The notes: generated by a model not told the origin, from the letters alone. A stretch of 64,000 nucleotides of DNA from Acidobacteriaceae bacterium KBS 146 (GCA_000688615.1 JHVA01000001.1:1984001-2048000), one strand, 5' to 3'. Counted from the first letter of the stretch, positions 37,147 to 46,121 are shown. A program made the numbers and translations.

Positions 37147-38475
37147 ATGCAGACCATTCCGTTGAAACGCTTTTGCACAACACTCTTCCTCTGCTGCCTT
37201 ATTTGTTTGGCGCTGAAAACCGAGGCTCAGGAACGCAGCACCCAATCTCAACCTCAGCTCCAGCAACGTGCTCAGCCATCGAACCAGCCCATGTCAGAGC
37301 AGGAAGCCCTGCTGAATGCGGTTAATCAGAGGCTGAACGATGCGCTGCGAGAGCGGGATGCCATCATCCGCAACCTTCTGGAGCGTGTCCAGGAACTGGA
37401 GTGGCGCGTCAACGGTGGATTTACGACTTCGCCCAAAGACCTTGTCGCAGCTAAAACAGTCTCGGCTCCCGCTCCCGCTCCGCGCGCTGGAGCGGCGGCA
37501 GCCGTAACCTCCGTAGTGACGAACTCTGGTTACGACGCCGAAGAGCGACAGGCGAGCCAGGCCCTCGACCAGGCGCTGATCGTCCGCGGCGGTCTGCTGC
37601 TTCCGTCCGGGACGGTTGAGCTCGACAATACGACCTCTTATTTCAGCTCTACTACGGACCGGATCAACATCGACGGTTTCGCCCTGCTGCCGGTGCTGGT
37701 TGTCGGCGATATCGCTTCCCAGCGCGTCCGCAAGGATCTCTTGCTTCCGACCTTCTCGGCCCGGATGGGGCTTCCCTACAAGCTGCAGTTCGACACCTAC
37801 ATTCCCTACGGGTATCAGTTGAATCGCACTGTTGACGTCAACAATACCCAGACGTCTCAAAGCACCTTTGGGCTAGGCGACATTACCTTCGGCTTGTCAC
37901 GACAGCTGACTCTGGAACACGGCCGTATGCCTGACTTGCTGGCCAATGTGCGCTTCAAAACCACAACCGGCATTGACAGCTTCAATCTCAACAGCAGCCA
38001 GACTGCCCTTGGCACAGGGTTCTATGCCGTCCAAGGCAATCTGACAGCAGCCAAGTCGAATGATCCGGTGGTCTTTTTCGGCAATCTTTCTTACACCGCA
38101 AACCTGAATGGGACCCACTCCATTCCGGCGAACGATCCGGACAATCCCGGCCTGATGATCCCGGGGCACTTCAAACCTGGCGATTCGGTGGGTTTCCAGC
38201 TCGGCTCCATTCTGTCTCTGAATCCGGAGACCTCGATGACGATCGGCTGGGACCAACGATTCACTCGCGCGACAACACTCAATGACCAGACCATCCCCGC
38301 ATCGTTCCTCGTTGAAGGATCCTTGCGGCTTGGCGCCTCGTATCTCTACGCTCCAGGCCGAACGATCGACCTCAGCTTCGGCGTCGGCCTCACGCCAGAT
38401 ACCCCAAATCTGCAGTTCTCCGTCGGCCTTCCCATTCGGCGTGCGCTCTGGCACCCAAAGAACGGCGTCCATTGA
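37147..38475 (+). CDS. outer-membrane barrel with N-terminal coiled coil (FapF-like)
   Basis: The 442-residue protein has a signal peptide (about 29 residues), a Gln-rich stretch and a predicted coiled coil at roughly residues 53-85 ('ALLNAVNQRLNDALRERD', 'IIRNLLERVQELEWRVNG'). An Ala/Pro linker follows, then a transmembrane beta-barrel from about residue 140 to the end, with alternating aromatic strands. This order is that of FapF, the trimeric channel that exports Fap amyloid subunits. The family is also annotated as a general outer-membrane transporter, so the name rests on context. It lies 21 bases after the peptidase gene, in the same operon. Confidence 0.65.
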   Translation: MQTIPLKRFCTTLFLCCLICLALKTEAQERSTQSQPQLQQRAQPSNQPMSEQEALLNAVNQRLNDALRERDAIIRNLLERVQELEWRVNGGFTTSPKDLVAAKTVSAPAPAPRAGAAAAVTSVVTNSGYDAEERQASQALDQALIVRGGLLLPSGTVELDNTTSYFSSTTDRINIDGFALLPVLVVGDIASQRVRKDLLLPTFSARMGLPYKLQFDTYIPYGYQLNRTVDVNNTQTSQSTFGLGDITFGLSRQLTLEHGRMPDLLANVRFKTTTGIDSFNLNSSQTALGTGFYAVQGNLTAAKSNDPVVFFGNLSYTANLNGTHSIPANDPDNPGLMIPGHFKPGDSVGFQLGSILSLNPETSMTIGWDQRFTRATTLNDQTIPASFLVEGSLRLGASYLYAPGRTIDLSFGVGLTPDTPNLQFSVGLPIRRALWHPKNGVH

Positions 38476-38528
38476 TGGGTGGTCCTTGCAGGAGTTCGCT
38501 CAGTGAATGATTCGTCCCCGCAGATGGA

Positions 38529-39770
38529 TTACTTCGCGCTAACCACAGCTGAAGGCAGTGAATGGCAGTTGCTATGTGCGTTTTCGCCGGCAAACCGTGC
38601 GTCCACCCACATCCTCATCTCGGCCGCGGCAGAGGTCAGCACGGTTTCATGAGTGGCCGCTGGATAGACCATATATTCGATGGGAGATCCATCTCTACAG
38701 AGGGAGCGAGCCACGTCGTCAGTCCATGAGGGATTCACGGTGTCGTCCGCGGTGCCCTGGACTATCAGCGTAGGTACGCTTATCTTCAAAACACTCGGTT
38801 CATTCTCTGCCGCAATCTCCAGGATGCGAACGAGGTCGGCTTTTGGAAGAAACTGATCCTTTGGAATCGCTGTCGCCCAATATCCCTTGCTCACCGTGGC
38901 GGTGATGCAGGCCTGGCGAGTCTCCGGAAGATGATTCAACGCTTCGCGAGTGAGAATCTGATCCAGCTTGATCTCGGAATGATTGGAGGCAAATGACTCC
39001 AAAACGTACATCGCATACCCAAGCGCATACGAGGGCGCTGAGGCGCGCCTCATCGCGTTGAGTGTTGCCGCGATATGCGATGCGGGTGCGAGCGCGATAT
39101 CGCCCAGCAGCGTCAGCTCTGGAACGTAACGGGGAGCGAGGGCTGCAGTGAACAGATCGGCCTGGCCGCCTTGCGAATGCCCGATGACAACGTAGCGCGT
39201 TCCGATATGCGGGTCGATCTGGCGGGCGGCACGCAAAATGTCGAGTGCCCCGTGAGCCTCCGATGCCCCCTGCAGAAACGGATGCAGTCCTGGAGGACCC
39301 AGTCCCTGATAGTCAGTGGCGACCACAACGTATCCGCGCTTCACATAATCGTCCATCACAACTTCATGCATGCCGAGAAACGGGTGCTCCGGGCCATCTG
39401 GAGTGTCCAGGGACGGCGAGCACATGGAGACGATCCCGGTTGTGCCGTGGGTCCATGTCGTCACCGGCCACCCGCTGGCTGGTGGATCTCCTGCGGGAAT
39501 GGCGATCGTGCCAGTGACGGCAACATCCCTCCCGTCTTCGGTAGTGGAGTGATACATCACAAGGAGATTCCGCCCGGCGCTGGGAAGCGCTGCGGCATCG
39601 GTCAGGTTGCGTGATCGGATTACGCTGCCATGCGCGCCGATAGGAAGAGGAGAAGGAGGAACGTAGAATGCGTCGGCCTTGGGCGATTCAGCCAATCCCT
39701 GTAGAGACAGGATCGTAGAGAGAACAAAAGCAGATGCCATCCAAGGCATCCGAAACGGCAAAGACTGCAT
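38529..39770 (-). CDS. secreted lipase-like alpha/beta hydrolase
   Basis: The 413-residue protein has a signal peptide and an alpha/beta-hydrolase fold of the secretory-lipase type: 'WPVTTWTHGTTGIVSMCSPS' (oxyanion region), 'GYVVVATDYQGLGPPGLHPF', the nucleophile elbow GHSQGG in 'RYVVIGHSQGGQADLF', Asp in 'LIVQGTADDTVNPSWTDDVA' and His in 'VYPAATHETVLTSA'. The Ser-Asp-His triad is therefore complete. It hydrolyses esters outside the cytoplasm; the substrate is unknown. It faces the Fap-like cluster, with its stop 54 bases from the barrel stop. Confidence 0.85.
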   Translation of the reverse strand: MQSLPFRMPWMASAFVLSTILSLQGLAESPKADAFYVPPSPLPIGAHGSVIRSRNLTDAAALPSAGRNLLVMYHSTTEDGRDVAVTGTIAIPAGDPPASGWPVTTWTHGTTGIVSMCSPSLDTPDGPEHPFLGMHEVVMDDYVKRGYVVVATDYQGLGPPGLHPFLQGASEAHGALDILRAARQIDPHIGTRYVVIGHSQGGQADLFTAALAPRYVPELTLLGDIALAPASHIAATLNAMRRASAPSYALGYAMYVLESFASNHSEIKLDQILTREALNHLPETRQACITATVSKGYWATAIPKDQFLPKADLVRILEIAAENEPSVLKISVPTLIVQGTADDTVNPSWTDDVARSLCRDGSPIEYMVYPAATHETVLTSAAAEMRMWVDARFAGENAHSNCHSLPSAVVSAK

Positions 39771-39945
39771 GAGAACCTTTCGCTTCGCGTCGGCACAGAT
39801 CGTTTCAGGACGTGAGGTGCGATGTTACGGGAGAAACAGCAGGCCAGGTATGACCTTATCGGGTAAGCACGGGAGGCGCGGCTGTACGAGCGTGGACAAC
39901 CGGCGCGATCGCACCGATTCGCATCGGTAGAAAATCACAATGGCG

Positions 39946-40096
39946 TGACAACTCCCTGACAACTAAGGCTATGGACCGATCTACATTGTTTTCACGTCTT
40001 CGAGGCTCTCGAGGACGCGCAGGCAACTCGTAACTCCGGTGAAATGCCGGTCTCGGCGATGGAGCTTACATTGGGCGATGCTCCATCGCCGCTTTT
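39946..40096 (+). ncRNA. possible orphan structured RNA
   Basis: On the plus strand the sequence contains GACGCGCAGGCAACTCG, a CCGG-tgaaatg-CCGG hairpin, and then a 12-pair terminator-like stem. No plus-strand gene lies just upstream or downstream, since the next one, acpS, starts nearly 500 bases on. The GGTGAAATGCC core recalls part of cobalamin riboswitches, but the rest of that motif is absent. This is a low-confidence call. Confidence 0.3.
40054..40096 (+). terminator. terminator-like hairpin
   Basis: The stem CGGCGATGGAGC / GCTCCATCGCCG has 12 perfect pairs and a 14-base loop, followed by CTTTT. It points to transcription ending here on the plus strand. Confidence 0.6.
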
Positions 40097-40100
40097 CTGT

Positions 40101-40466
40101 TCAGGCAGAGATCCTGCTGGACTCGAGAAGCGAGTGCAGTGAAATCTCGTCGAGGAAGCTGATCTTCATCTTCAAGGCGATCACCTGTCCCAGGTCCGTG
40201 ACCGTCGTTACATTTCGCCGGCATGTACAAAGGTCGGTGAGCGCAAGATGCGAGGAACGGGTGAGTTCCAGGCCTGCGGCGACAAGGGATCCATAGAGCT
40301 CAAGGATGGAGCGAAGTTGCACCTCTACCCGCAACTCCATCAAGCTGGAGGTGAGTGCCTTGCGATCCATCACCCAGCCCCCGCAGTCTGCGAGCGCTAT
40401 CAGGAGTCCTGGCAGCACATCGGAGCGTTCGTCATAGCTGAACCCTTGAATGTCGAGCGATGGCAT
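40101..40466 (-). CDS. hypothetical protein
   Basis: I do not recognise this 121-residue soluble protein. It starts at the ATG complementary to 40464-40466, behind AGAGGAAG. The sequence is helical with no membrane segment or signal ('VLPGLLIALADCGGWVMDRK', 'LRSILELYGSLVAAGLELT') and has a Cys pair CTC near residue 81 ('ALTDLCTCRRNVTTV'). It is divergent from acpS, whose start lies 121 bases away. Its stop touches the terminator-like hairpin on the other strand. Confidence 0.5.
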   Translation of the reverse strand: MPSLDIQGFSYDERSDVLPGLLIALADCGGWVMDRKALTSSLMELRVEVQLRSILELYGSLVAAGLELTRSSHLALTDLCTCRRNVTTVTDLGQVIALKMKISFLDEISLHSLLESSRISA

Positions 40467-40587
40467 ATCTTCCTCTGGTCTCCAATGCATCAGGATCATA
40501 GACTTTCATCGGAGCGAAAACGTTGTAGCGTGATGCCCTGCCGCGGTACGGTGGTCACATGACGAACGAGTACACCGGAAAGAGCCA

Positions 40588-40977
40588 ATGATCATCGGCC
40601 TGGGAACAGACATGATCGAGATCAGCCGGATCGAGCGCAGTATCGAGCAGTTTGGCCAGCGTTTTCTGGACCGGATCTTCACGCAGGAAGAGATTCTCTA
40701 CTGCCAGCGAAAGCAGAAGCACGCTGCGGAGAGCTTCGCTGCACGCTTTGCCGCCAAGGAGGCGGCTGCGAAGGCTATCGGTACGGGAATCAGCCGCGGG
40801 GTCAGCTGGAAGGAGTTCGAGGTCAGGCGCCGTCCCGGGAGTGCGCCTACGCTGCACTTTTCCGGTCGCGCCCGCGAGATCGCGGACTCCCTTGGAATCG
40901 CCAGAACCTCGCTGAGCCTGACCCATAGCCGGGATCTGGCACTGGCTGTCGTCGTTGCAGAGGATCAATCGATCTAA
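40588..40977 (+). CDS. acpS: holo-[acyl-carrier-protein] synthase
   Basis: AcpS attaches the 4'-phosphopantetheine arm of coenzyme A to acyl carrier protein for fatty-acid synthesis. The 129-residue protein has the family motifs 'IIGLGTDMIEISRIE' (with magnesium ligand D8) and 'FAARFAAKEAAAKAIGTG' (E58), plus the usual 'LHFSGRAREIADSLG' and 'LSLTHSRDLALAVVVAE' at the C-terminus. Its length is typical. A GAAAGAG ribosome site precedes the ATG. It is not next to other lipid genes; the ribosomal protein promoter region follows. Confidence 0.95.
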   Translation: MIIGLGTDMIEISRIERSIEQFGQRFLDRIFTQEEILYCQRKQKHAAESFAARFAAKEAAAKAIGTGISRGVSWKEFEVRRRPGSAPTLHFSGRAREIADSLGIARTSLSLTHSRDLALAVVVAEDQSI

Positions 40978-41455
40978 ATGATTGATAATAAGGTAAATAA
41001 TTAACAGTAAAGAGTCATCGAGTGCTACTCCCTGAAGCGTCAAGCCCCAGGATCGGCTGTTTTCCTGCGATTGAGGCTTGACTTTCTCGTAAGTCGCAGT
41101 GAAATCGCGGGAAACCGCGTTGACGCCCCATAGAACCTCAGCTATTCTAAAAGCTCGCGCAGTCTCGCGTCTGCGTGTCTGTGACCGTGTATGGGCAGAT
41201 GGCGGCGAGACATCGTGGTGGATCCACCCGGGGCGGACAAGGATTGCCCCCAAAGCACCCACACCTCAGGCCCTCGAACCAGGCTCTGTGCGCAACTCAG
41301 GCGATGAATTCTCCCTCTTGAGAGAAGTTCTCTTTGGCGGTTTCCAGCGCCTGGCTGGATTTGGTTCGTTTTTGCAGGCAGCACCCATTCGTTCCACGAT
41401 TCTTCCGCACCATGCCGACCACGGAAGACGGCAGAAGTAAGGAGTACTTCATACG
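40978..41455 (+). other. intergenic stretch: rplM promoter and long leader
   Basis: These 478 bases hold the promoter at 41120-41148 and a leader of about 300 bases before rplM. No open frame in it has a ribosome site or known sequence. L13 leaders in other bacteria regulate translation, but I do not recognise such a structure here. Confidence 0.5.
41120..41148 (+). promoter_or_regulatory. sigma-70-type promoter of rplM-rpsI
   Basis: TTGACG at 41120-41125 and TATTCT at 41143-41148 are separated by 17 bases. The predicted leader to the rplM ATG is close to 300 bases. Confidence 0.6.
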
Positions 41456-41890
41456 ATGTCTACCAGGATCCCCAGCGCGAAAGAGATTCAGCGCAAGTGG
41501 TTTGTCCTCGACGCCAGCGGCAAGACGCTGGGCCGCCTCGCCACCCAGGCAGCCAACATGCTATCCGGAAAGCTCAACCCGCTGTATACGCCTTATATCG
41601 ATACCGGCGACCATGTGGTGATTGTGAACGCCGAGAAGATTGTGTTGACGGGCCTGAAGGCAGATCAGAAGCTCTATCGCCGCTACACCGGCTTCCCCGG
41701 CGGTCTTCGCGAAGAGTCTTTTGTAGACCTGCTGAAGCGCCGTCCCGACGCTGTGATTGAGCAGGCGGTCAAGGGTATGCTTCCCAAGTCCAAGCTCGGA
41801 CGCCAGATGGCAACCAAGCTGAAGGTTTACAAGGGCGACAAGCATCCGCACCAGGCACAGAAGCCTGAGCCGGTTGAGGTAACCGCCTAA
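41456..41890 (+). CDS. rplM: 50S ribosomal protein L13
   Basis: The 144-residue protein is ribosomal protein L13, recognised from '[20 protein letters not shown]' at the N-terminus, '[20 protein letters not shown]' in the middle and '[20 protein letters not shown]' in the second half. L13 binds 23S rRNA early in 50S assembly. TAAGGAG precedes the ATG. It forms the usual rplM-rpsI pair with the gene that follows. Confidence 0.97.
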   Translation: MSTRIPSAKEIQRKWFVLDASGKTLGRLATQAANMLSGKLNPLYTPYIDTGDHVVIVNAEKIVLTGLKADQKLYRRYTGFPGGLREESFVDLLKRRPDAVIEQAVKGMLPKSKLGRQMATKLKVYKGDKHPHQAQKPEPVEVTA

Positions 41891-41989
41891 GTATTCAGAG
41901 CACGGCTATCGCCGTCTCTGCTAGAGAGTTTGATTTCGACCATAAAGGGGTTCAGGCCCCTGAGGTTCAAGAGGATTTCAAGGAGCATC

Positions 41990-42385
41990 ATGGCAGATCT
42001 CGTCCAGTACTATGGCACCGGCCGACGCAAGAGTTCAATTGCGCGCGTCTTCCTGCGCCCGGGCAGCGGAAATTTCACCGTCAACAAGAAGGACGTTGAC
42101 ACCTACTTTGTTACAGCGCAGCAGCGTGCCTCTGCCAAGCGTTCACTCGGCATTGAAAACATCGGTGAGACCTTCGATGTCATCACCACCGTTCGCGGTG
42201 GCGGCGTGATGGGTCAGGCCGACGCGGTCAAGCTCGGCATCGCCCGCGCTCTGATGCAGTTCAACCCTGAGCTTCGCAAGGCGCTCAAGAGCGAAGGCCT
42301 CGTCACCCGCGACTCCCGCGCCAAGGAGCGCAAGAAGTACGGTCAGAAGGGCGCCCGCGCACGCTTCCAGTTCTCGAAGCGATAA
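41990..42385 (+). CDS. rpsI: 30S ribosomal protein S9
   Basis: The 131-residue protein is S9, seen from '[20 protein letters not shown]' and the C-terminal '[18 protein letters not shown]' with the terminal FSKR tail that reaches toward P-site tRNA. The start at 41990 follows AAGGAG with a four-base spacer; an upstream in-frame ATG lacks family similarity. It is 99 bases behind rplM. Confidence 0.97.
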   Translation: MADLVQYYGTGRRKSSIARVFLRPGSGNFTVNKKDVDTYFVTAQQRASAKRSLGIENIGETFDVITTVRGGGVMGQADAVKLGIARALMQFNPELRKALKSEGLVTRDSRAKERKKYGQKGARARFQFSKR

Positions 42386-42446
42386 AAAGAGCCTTTCAGC
42401 AAAGTTTTTTGCTGTTGCCTTTTTCTTTGAGAGCTTTCCGTTTTGG

Positions 42447-42477
42447 CAGGAGCCTGGATCTTTCGATCCGGCTCCTG
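42447..42477 (+). promoter_or_regulatory. stem-loop in the rpsI-rpsB gap
   Basis: CAGGAGCC(T)GGATC pairs with GATCC-GGCTCCTG around a TTTC loop. It lacks a following T-run, so it is more likely a leader structure of rpsB than a terminator. Confidence 0.4.
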
Positions 42478-42592
42478 TTCGCAACACCCGCAGGAGGAAC
42501 AACCCTGCGGCAAGGAGTCCAATCTCCCCTCCGGGGGATAAATACAGGTTGCGGATGGGCACACTCCGTCGGCCTCAACCAAGGAGATCAAT

Positions 42593-43510
42593 TTGGCTAC
42601 CATTACTATGAAAGAGTTGCTCGAAGCTGGCGTTCACTTCGGGCATCAGACCAAGCGCTGGAATCCGAAGATGAAGGAGTATATCTTCGGCGAGCGTAAC
42701 GGAATCTACATTATCGACCTGCAGAAGACGCTCAAGATGTTCAAGGATGCGTCCAAGTTCGTCACCGATCTGACCTCCACCGGCAAGCTGATCCTCTTCG
42801 TCGGTACCAAGCGACAGGCGCAGGACGCCGTGGCAGAGGAAGCGAACCGCGCCGGTATGCCGTACATCAACTCGCGCTGGCTCGGCGGTCTCCTCACCAA
42901 CTGGGTCACGGTGCAGAAGTCGGTTAAGCGCCTGCAGGAGCTCGACGACATGTCGACCGACGGTCGCTACGAGCTTCTCACCAAGAAAGAAGTTATCAAG
43001 CTCGAGCGCGAGCGCAAGCACCTGTCGACGAACCTCGCCGGCATCAAGAGCATGAAGCGGTTGCCTGACGCTCTCTTTGTGATCGACTCGAACAACGAGG
43101 CCATTGCCGTCTCCGAGGCTCGCAAGCTGGGTATCCCGGTCGTCGCTGTCGTCGACACCAACTGCGATCCCACGGTCGTCGACTACGTGATTCCCGGCAA
43201 CGATGACGCCCTGCGCGCCATCCGCCTCTTCACGACGAAGATTGCCGATTCGGCCTTCGAAGGCGTTCAGATGGTCTCGGAGCGTGCCTTCTCGGATGAA
43301 GTTGCTGATGTTCAGCAGGCCGAGGTTGCTCCTGAGTTCGTCGGTGAAGAAGGCGAGCTGAACGAGGTTCAGGCTTCCATCACTGCTGCCGACGCCGACG
43401 AGGACGAAAATGTCGACCTCGCTGCGGTCCTCGGCGGAAACATTCGCAAGGCGCCAGCCGCTGCCTCCGTCGATGAGCCTGAGACGGCCATCGCCGAGAC
43501 CGGAGCCTAA
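42593..43510 (+). CDS. rpsB: 30S ribosomal protein S2
   Basis: The 305-residue protein is S2, recognised from '[20 protein letters not shown]', '[20 protein letters not shown]', '[20 protein letters not shown]' and '[20 protein letters not shown]'. It is longer than the E. coli protein by a Glu/Ala-rich C-terminal tail. The start is a TTG at 42593, supported by AAGGAG six bases upstream. An ATG five codons later has no site of its own. Confidence 0.97.
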   Translation: MATITMKELLEAGVHFGHQTKRWNPKMKEYIFGERNGIYIIDLQKTLKMFKDASKFVTDLTSTGKLILFVGTKRQAQDAVAEEANRAGMPYINSRWLGGLLTNWVTVQKSVKRLQELDDMSTDGRYELLTKKEVIKLERERKHLSTNLAGIKSMKRLPDALFVIDSNNEAIAVSEARKLGIPVVAVVDTNCDPTVVDYVIPGNDDALRAIRLFTTKIADSAFEGVQMVSERAFSDEVADVQQAEVAPEFVGEEGELNEVQASITAADADEDENVDLAAVLGGNIRKAPAAASVDEPETAIAETGA

Positions 43511-43561
43511 GCCCCCAGGCACCGCGTTAGCCGTGCTGTAACCGCCATCTGGCAACATCAG

Positions 43562-43593
43562 GGGGCGCGGGTCAATAAGCCCGCGCCCCTTTT
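43562..43593 (+). terminator. intrinsic terminator between rpsB and tsf
   Basis: GGGGCGCGGG and CCCGCGCCCC form a ten-pair stem with an eight-base loop, followed by TTTT. It would reduce transcription reaching tsf and let S2 and EF-Ts be set differently. Confidence 0.75.
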
Positions 43594-43631
43594 GTCTGAA
43601 TCATGCTGTACACCAGGAAGGGAATTTACCA

Positions 43632-44294
43632 ATGTCTGAGACTGCCGTAAAGATTGATGCAAAGCTGGTCAAGGAACTCCGCGAAAAGTCGTCTGCACCG
43701 ATGGGCGACTGCCTGAAGGCCCTGCAGGAGGCCAAGGGAGATATGGAGGAGGCGTTCGTCGTTCTCCGCAAGCGCGGCATGGCATCTGCCGCCAAGAAGG
43801 CTTCGCGTACGACCAACGAGGGTTCTGTTGGAACCTACATCCACGCAGGCGGAAAGATCGGCGTCCTCGTCGAGCTGAATTGCGAGTCCGACTTCGTCGC
43901 GCGCACGCCCGATTTTCAGGAGCTGCTTCGCGACATCGCCATGCACATCGCCGCTGCCGATCCGCGCTATGTTCGCCGCGAGGACGTGACGAGCGAAGAT
44001 ATCGAGCGCGAGAAGGAGATCTACCGCGCACAGGCTGCGTCCTCCGGCAAGCCAGCCAACATCATCGAGAAGATGCTCGAGGGCAAGATGGGCAAGTTCT
44101 ACGAGGAGGTCTGCCTTCTGGACCAGCCCTTCATCAAGGACCAGGCACAAACGATCTCGCAGATTATTGCGACCCGCGTCGGCAAACTCGGCGAGAACAT
44201 CAGCGTTCGCCGCTTCGCACGCTTCAAGGTAGGCGATCCGAACTGGACCGTCGCGACCACCGCCCAGACCTCCTCGGAGGAGGCATCGGCCTAA
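43632..44294 (+). CDS. tsf: elongation factor Ts
   Basis: EF-Ts renews EF-Tu by exchanging GDP for GTP. The 220-residue protein shows the N-terminal UBA-like '[20 protein letters not shown]' segment with the 'AMxxC' element at MGDC, then '[20 protein letters not shown]' and '[20 protein letters not shown]'. Its C-terminal core is shorter than in E. coli, as in other Acidobacteriota. It follows rpsB as usual but has a terminator ahead of it. Confidence 0.96.
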   Translation: MSETAVKIDAKLVKELREKSSAPMGDCLKALQEAKGDMEEAFVVLRKRGMASAAKKASRTTNEGSVGTYIHAGGKIGVLVELNCESDFVARTPDFQELLRDIAMHIAAADPRYVRREDVTSEDIEREKEIYRAQAASSGKPANIIEKMLEGKMGKFYEEVCLLDQPFIKDQAQTISQIIATRVGKLGENISVRRFARFKVGDPNWTVATTAQTSSEEASA

Positions 44295-44317
44295 AACCAT
44301 AGCAATATGCAACAGGG

Positions 44318-44344
44318 AAAAGCCCGGATATCGTCCGGGCTTTT
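44318..44344 (+). terminator. intrinsic terminator of tsf
   Basis: AAAAGCCCGGA and TCCGGGCTTTT make an 11-pair stem with a five-base loop and end in a T-run. Confidence 0.85.
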
Positions 44345-44419
44345 CTATTGAGTCTTTGTTATCTTTCCGTTCGAGAAGTGCGAATATTCTCCGCACGAGA
44401 GGTCCGTCCAAGCGGCGCG

Positions 44420-45159
44420 AAGGTTTCTCACGTGGGCAATGCTCGCTCGGCTCTCGCGCTGCCGCACAGGGTCTCGAACCTCGCGCCTACTCCGCCTCCC
44501 TTGTAGACACAAGCTTCGTCGGAATCGCATTCGGTCGATCAAGCGGAGATATCGCCTTTGACCCTACGCTGCCGATTTCCAACGTAGATGCCACCATCTA
44601 CTCCCCAGTGCTGGGCCGAGGGCATACCTTCGGTGTATTCGGCAAACAGGCTCTCTTCACCGGTACATTTCCCTGCGGCTGGGCAACATCTCCGGTGATG
44701 TATGGGGAGCAGCGAGAACGCATCACTCGCTCCGGCCTTGCCGATGTGAAGACTCGCTTGTCAATCAATCTTCGCGGCAGCCCTGCTCTCAGCCCGGCTG
44801 AGTTCGCCCGTCGTCCGCATCTACGGCTGTGTTTAGCGAAAATAAAAGCTTTTACGCCGGACACTCCATCCGGTCGCAGTATGCTCTCCCGGTGCTTCAG
44901 GCACACGCGAGTTATACCTTTCGGCGAGGTCTTTGGGCGGCTATCGACGCCACGTGGTATACAGGTGGCGCAGCCACGGTCAAGGGCGGAACTCCCAGTT
45001 AAAGACAGAACAACTCCCGCCTGGGACCTTCTCGTATCCCTTCTCTAGAGGACATTCCCTCCAACTCAGCTACGGTTCGGGCATCGCCGCGCCAATGTCG
45101 GATCGAAGTTCACTACCATCGCAGGTGGCTGGCAGTACGTCTGGTTCGGTCACCCCTGA
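44420..45159 (+). pseudogene. decayed outer-membrane transporter (MetA-pathway-like family)
   Basis: In one frame the sequence reads 'AQGLEPRAYSASLVDTSFVG' and 'FDPTLPISNVDATIYSPVLG', then 'YGEQRERITRSGLADVKTRL' and 'SINLRGSPALSPAEFARRP', the start of an outer-membrane protein of the phenol-degradation-MetA-like family. After about 44820 the homologous text moves to another frame ('FYAGHSIRSQYALPVLQAHA', then 'YTFRRGLWAAIDATWYTGGA') and meets a stop near 44999. It continues with 'RGHSLQLSYGSGIAA' and shifts again to 'FTTIAGGWQYVWF' before a stop at 45157-45159. A stretch of about 50 residues also seems missing near 44820. No intact frame exists, so this is a pseudogene; its 5' end is uncertain. 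Confidence 0.7.
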
Positions 45160-45190
45160 TGGTTTCCTTTTGCCAGCGTGAGCAAATACC

Positions 45191-45973
45191 ATGGCAAGCA
45201 GAATCTCGGTCCATTCCGAAGGGAAACTCACTGATATGAAGAAGCTGGGCAAGCCGCTTCTGAGCACATGGTTCGTAATCACCCTGTGCCTGCTGGCCTA
45301 CGGTCTCTACGTTGGGCTACGGGACTCCCCTCCCGATGCCCAGCAGGGCAACATGATACGAGCGTTCTACTATCACTTCCCCAACTGGATCGGCGCAGGC
45401 ATCTTCCTGCCTTTGAACCTTCTCGCCTCCATCGCTTATCTGGCACTTCGCAGCCGCAACACGCTGGCGGCAATGAAGGCCGATGCCCTGGCCCTGGCAA
45501 CGGCGGAGATGGGAGTTCTTTACTGCACGCTCGGCATGATCACCGGCTCGCTCTGGGGACGAGAGGAATGGGGTATCTGGTGGACGTGGGATGCGCGATT
45601 GACAACGACGCTAATGCTCGCACTCATCTATATTGCTTACCTCATGACGCGACATCTCACCTCGGGCCCATCCCGGGCGACCATCTGTGCCGTGCTCGCC
45701 ATCTTCGGCTTTGTGGATATGCCCATCGTGTATATGTCCACGACGTGGTGGCGAACTCAGCATCCGGCACCCGTCTTCGGAGGCGGGGACGGTTCCGGCG
45801 TCGCCCCTAGCATGCTGCGGCCCACGTTGTGGAATGTGGCCGCATGGGTCGCCTGGGGCATCCTGATCGTCTCGATTCGTTACCTCGCCGAATTCCAGAG
45901 TCAGCTTCGGCAGCACCAGGAAGCGATGCACCTCATGGAAGGCGTACCCGTAAAGGAGACATCGAATGCTTAG
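45191..45973 (+). CDS. ccmC: cytochrome c biogenesis protein CcmC
   Basis: CcmC presents haem to the chaperone CcmE in cytochrome c maturation. The 260-residue protein has about six transmembrane helices. It carries the tryptophan-rich haem-handling motif in 'GREEWGIWWTWDARLTTTLM' with the WWTWD core, and a conserved His in 'RAFYYHFPNWIGAGIFLPLN'. Another His lies after 'MSTTWWRTQHPAP'. The ATG at 45191 is used; an in-frame ATG at 45236 would drop a polar N-terminal extension. The next, tiny gene overlaps its end. Confidence 0.85.
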   Translation: MASRISVHSEGKLTDMKKLGKPLLSTWFVITLCLLAYGLYVGLRDSPPDAQQGNMIRAFYYHFPNWIGAGIFLPLNLLASIAYLALRSRNTLAAMKADALALATAEMGVLYCTLGMITGSLWGREEWGIWWTWDARLTTTLMLALIYIAYLMTRHLTSGPSRATICAVLAIFGFVDMPIVYMSTTWWRTQHPAPVFGGGDGSGVAPSMLRPTLWNVAAWVAWGILIVSIRYLAEFQSQLRQHQEAMHLMEGVPVKETSNA

Positions 45974-46121
45974 GCCATGGATCCCTTACGATCCGTCCAT
46001 CGATACCCCTCTGGGGCATCGCAATCTGGTTCTGATCTACTGCGTGGTCTGGTTAGTTCAGCTTGCTTATGCAACCTACGCCACCCGCCGTTTCATAGTC
46101 AGCAGAAAGGATAAAAGCTAA
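45966..46121 (+). CDS. small CcmD-like membrane protein
   Basis: The 51-residue protein starts at ATG 45966, overlapping the ccmC stop by eight bases, a typical translational link. It has a polar N-terminus ('RPWIPYDPSIDTPLGHRN'), one hydrophobic helix ('LVLIYCVVWLVQLAYATYA') and a basic tail (RRFIVSRKDK). CcmD is a tiny one-helix protein that sits with CcmC and helps release CcmE. Size, topology and position match, though such short proteins have little sequence identity. No ccmE or ccmF follows. Confidence 0.6.
   Translation: MLRPWIPYDPSIDTPLGHRNLVLIYCVVWLVQLAYATYATRRFIVSRKDKS

Larger units (their letters stand above)
39771..40100 (+). other. intergenic stretch with a terminated hairpin region
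   Basis: No protein-coding gene is supported in this 330-base stretch. The right half, about 39946-40096, has compact hairpins ending in a strong stem and a T-run on the plus strand, which could be a small RNA (separate entries). Confidence 0.4.
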
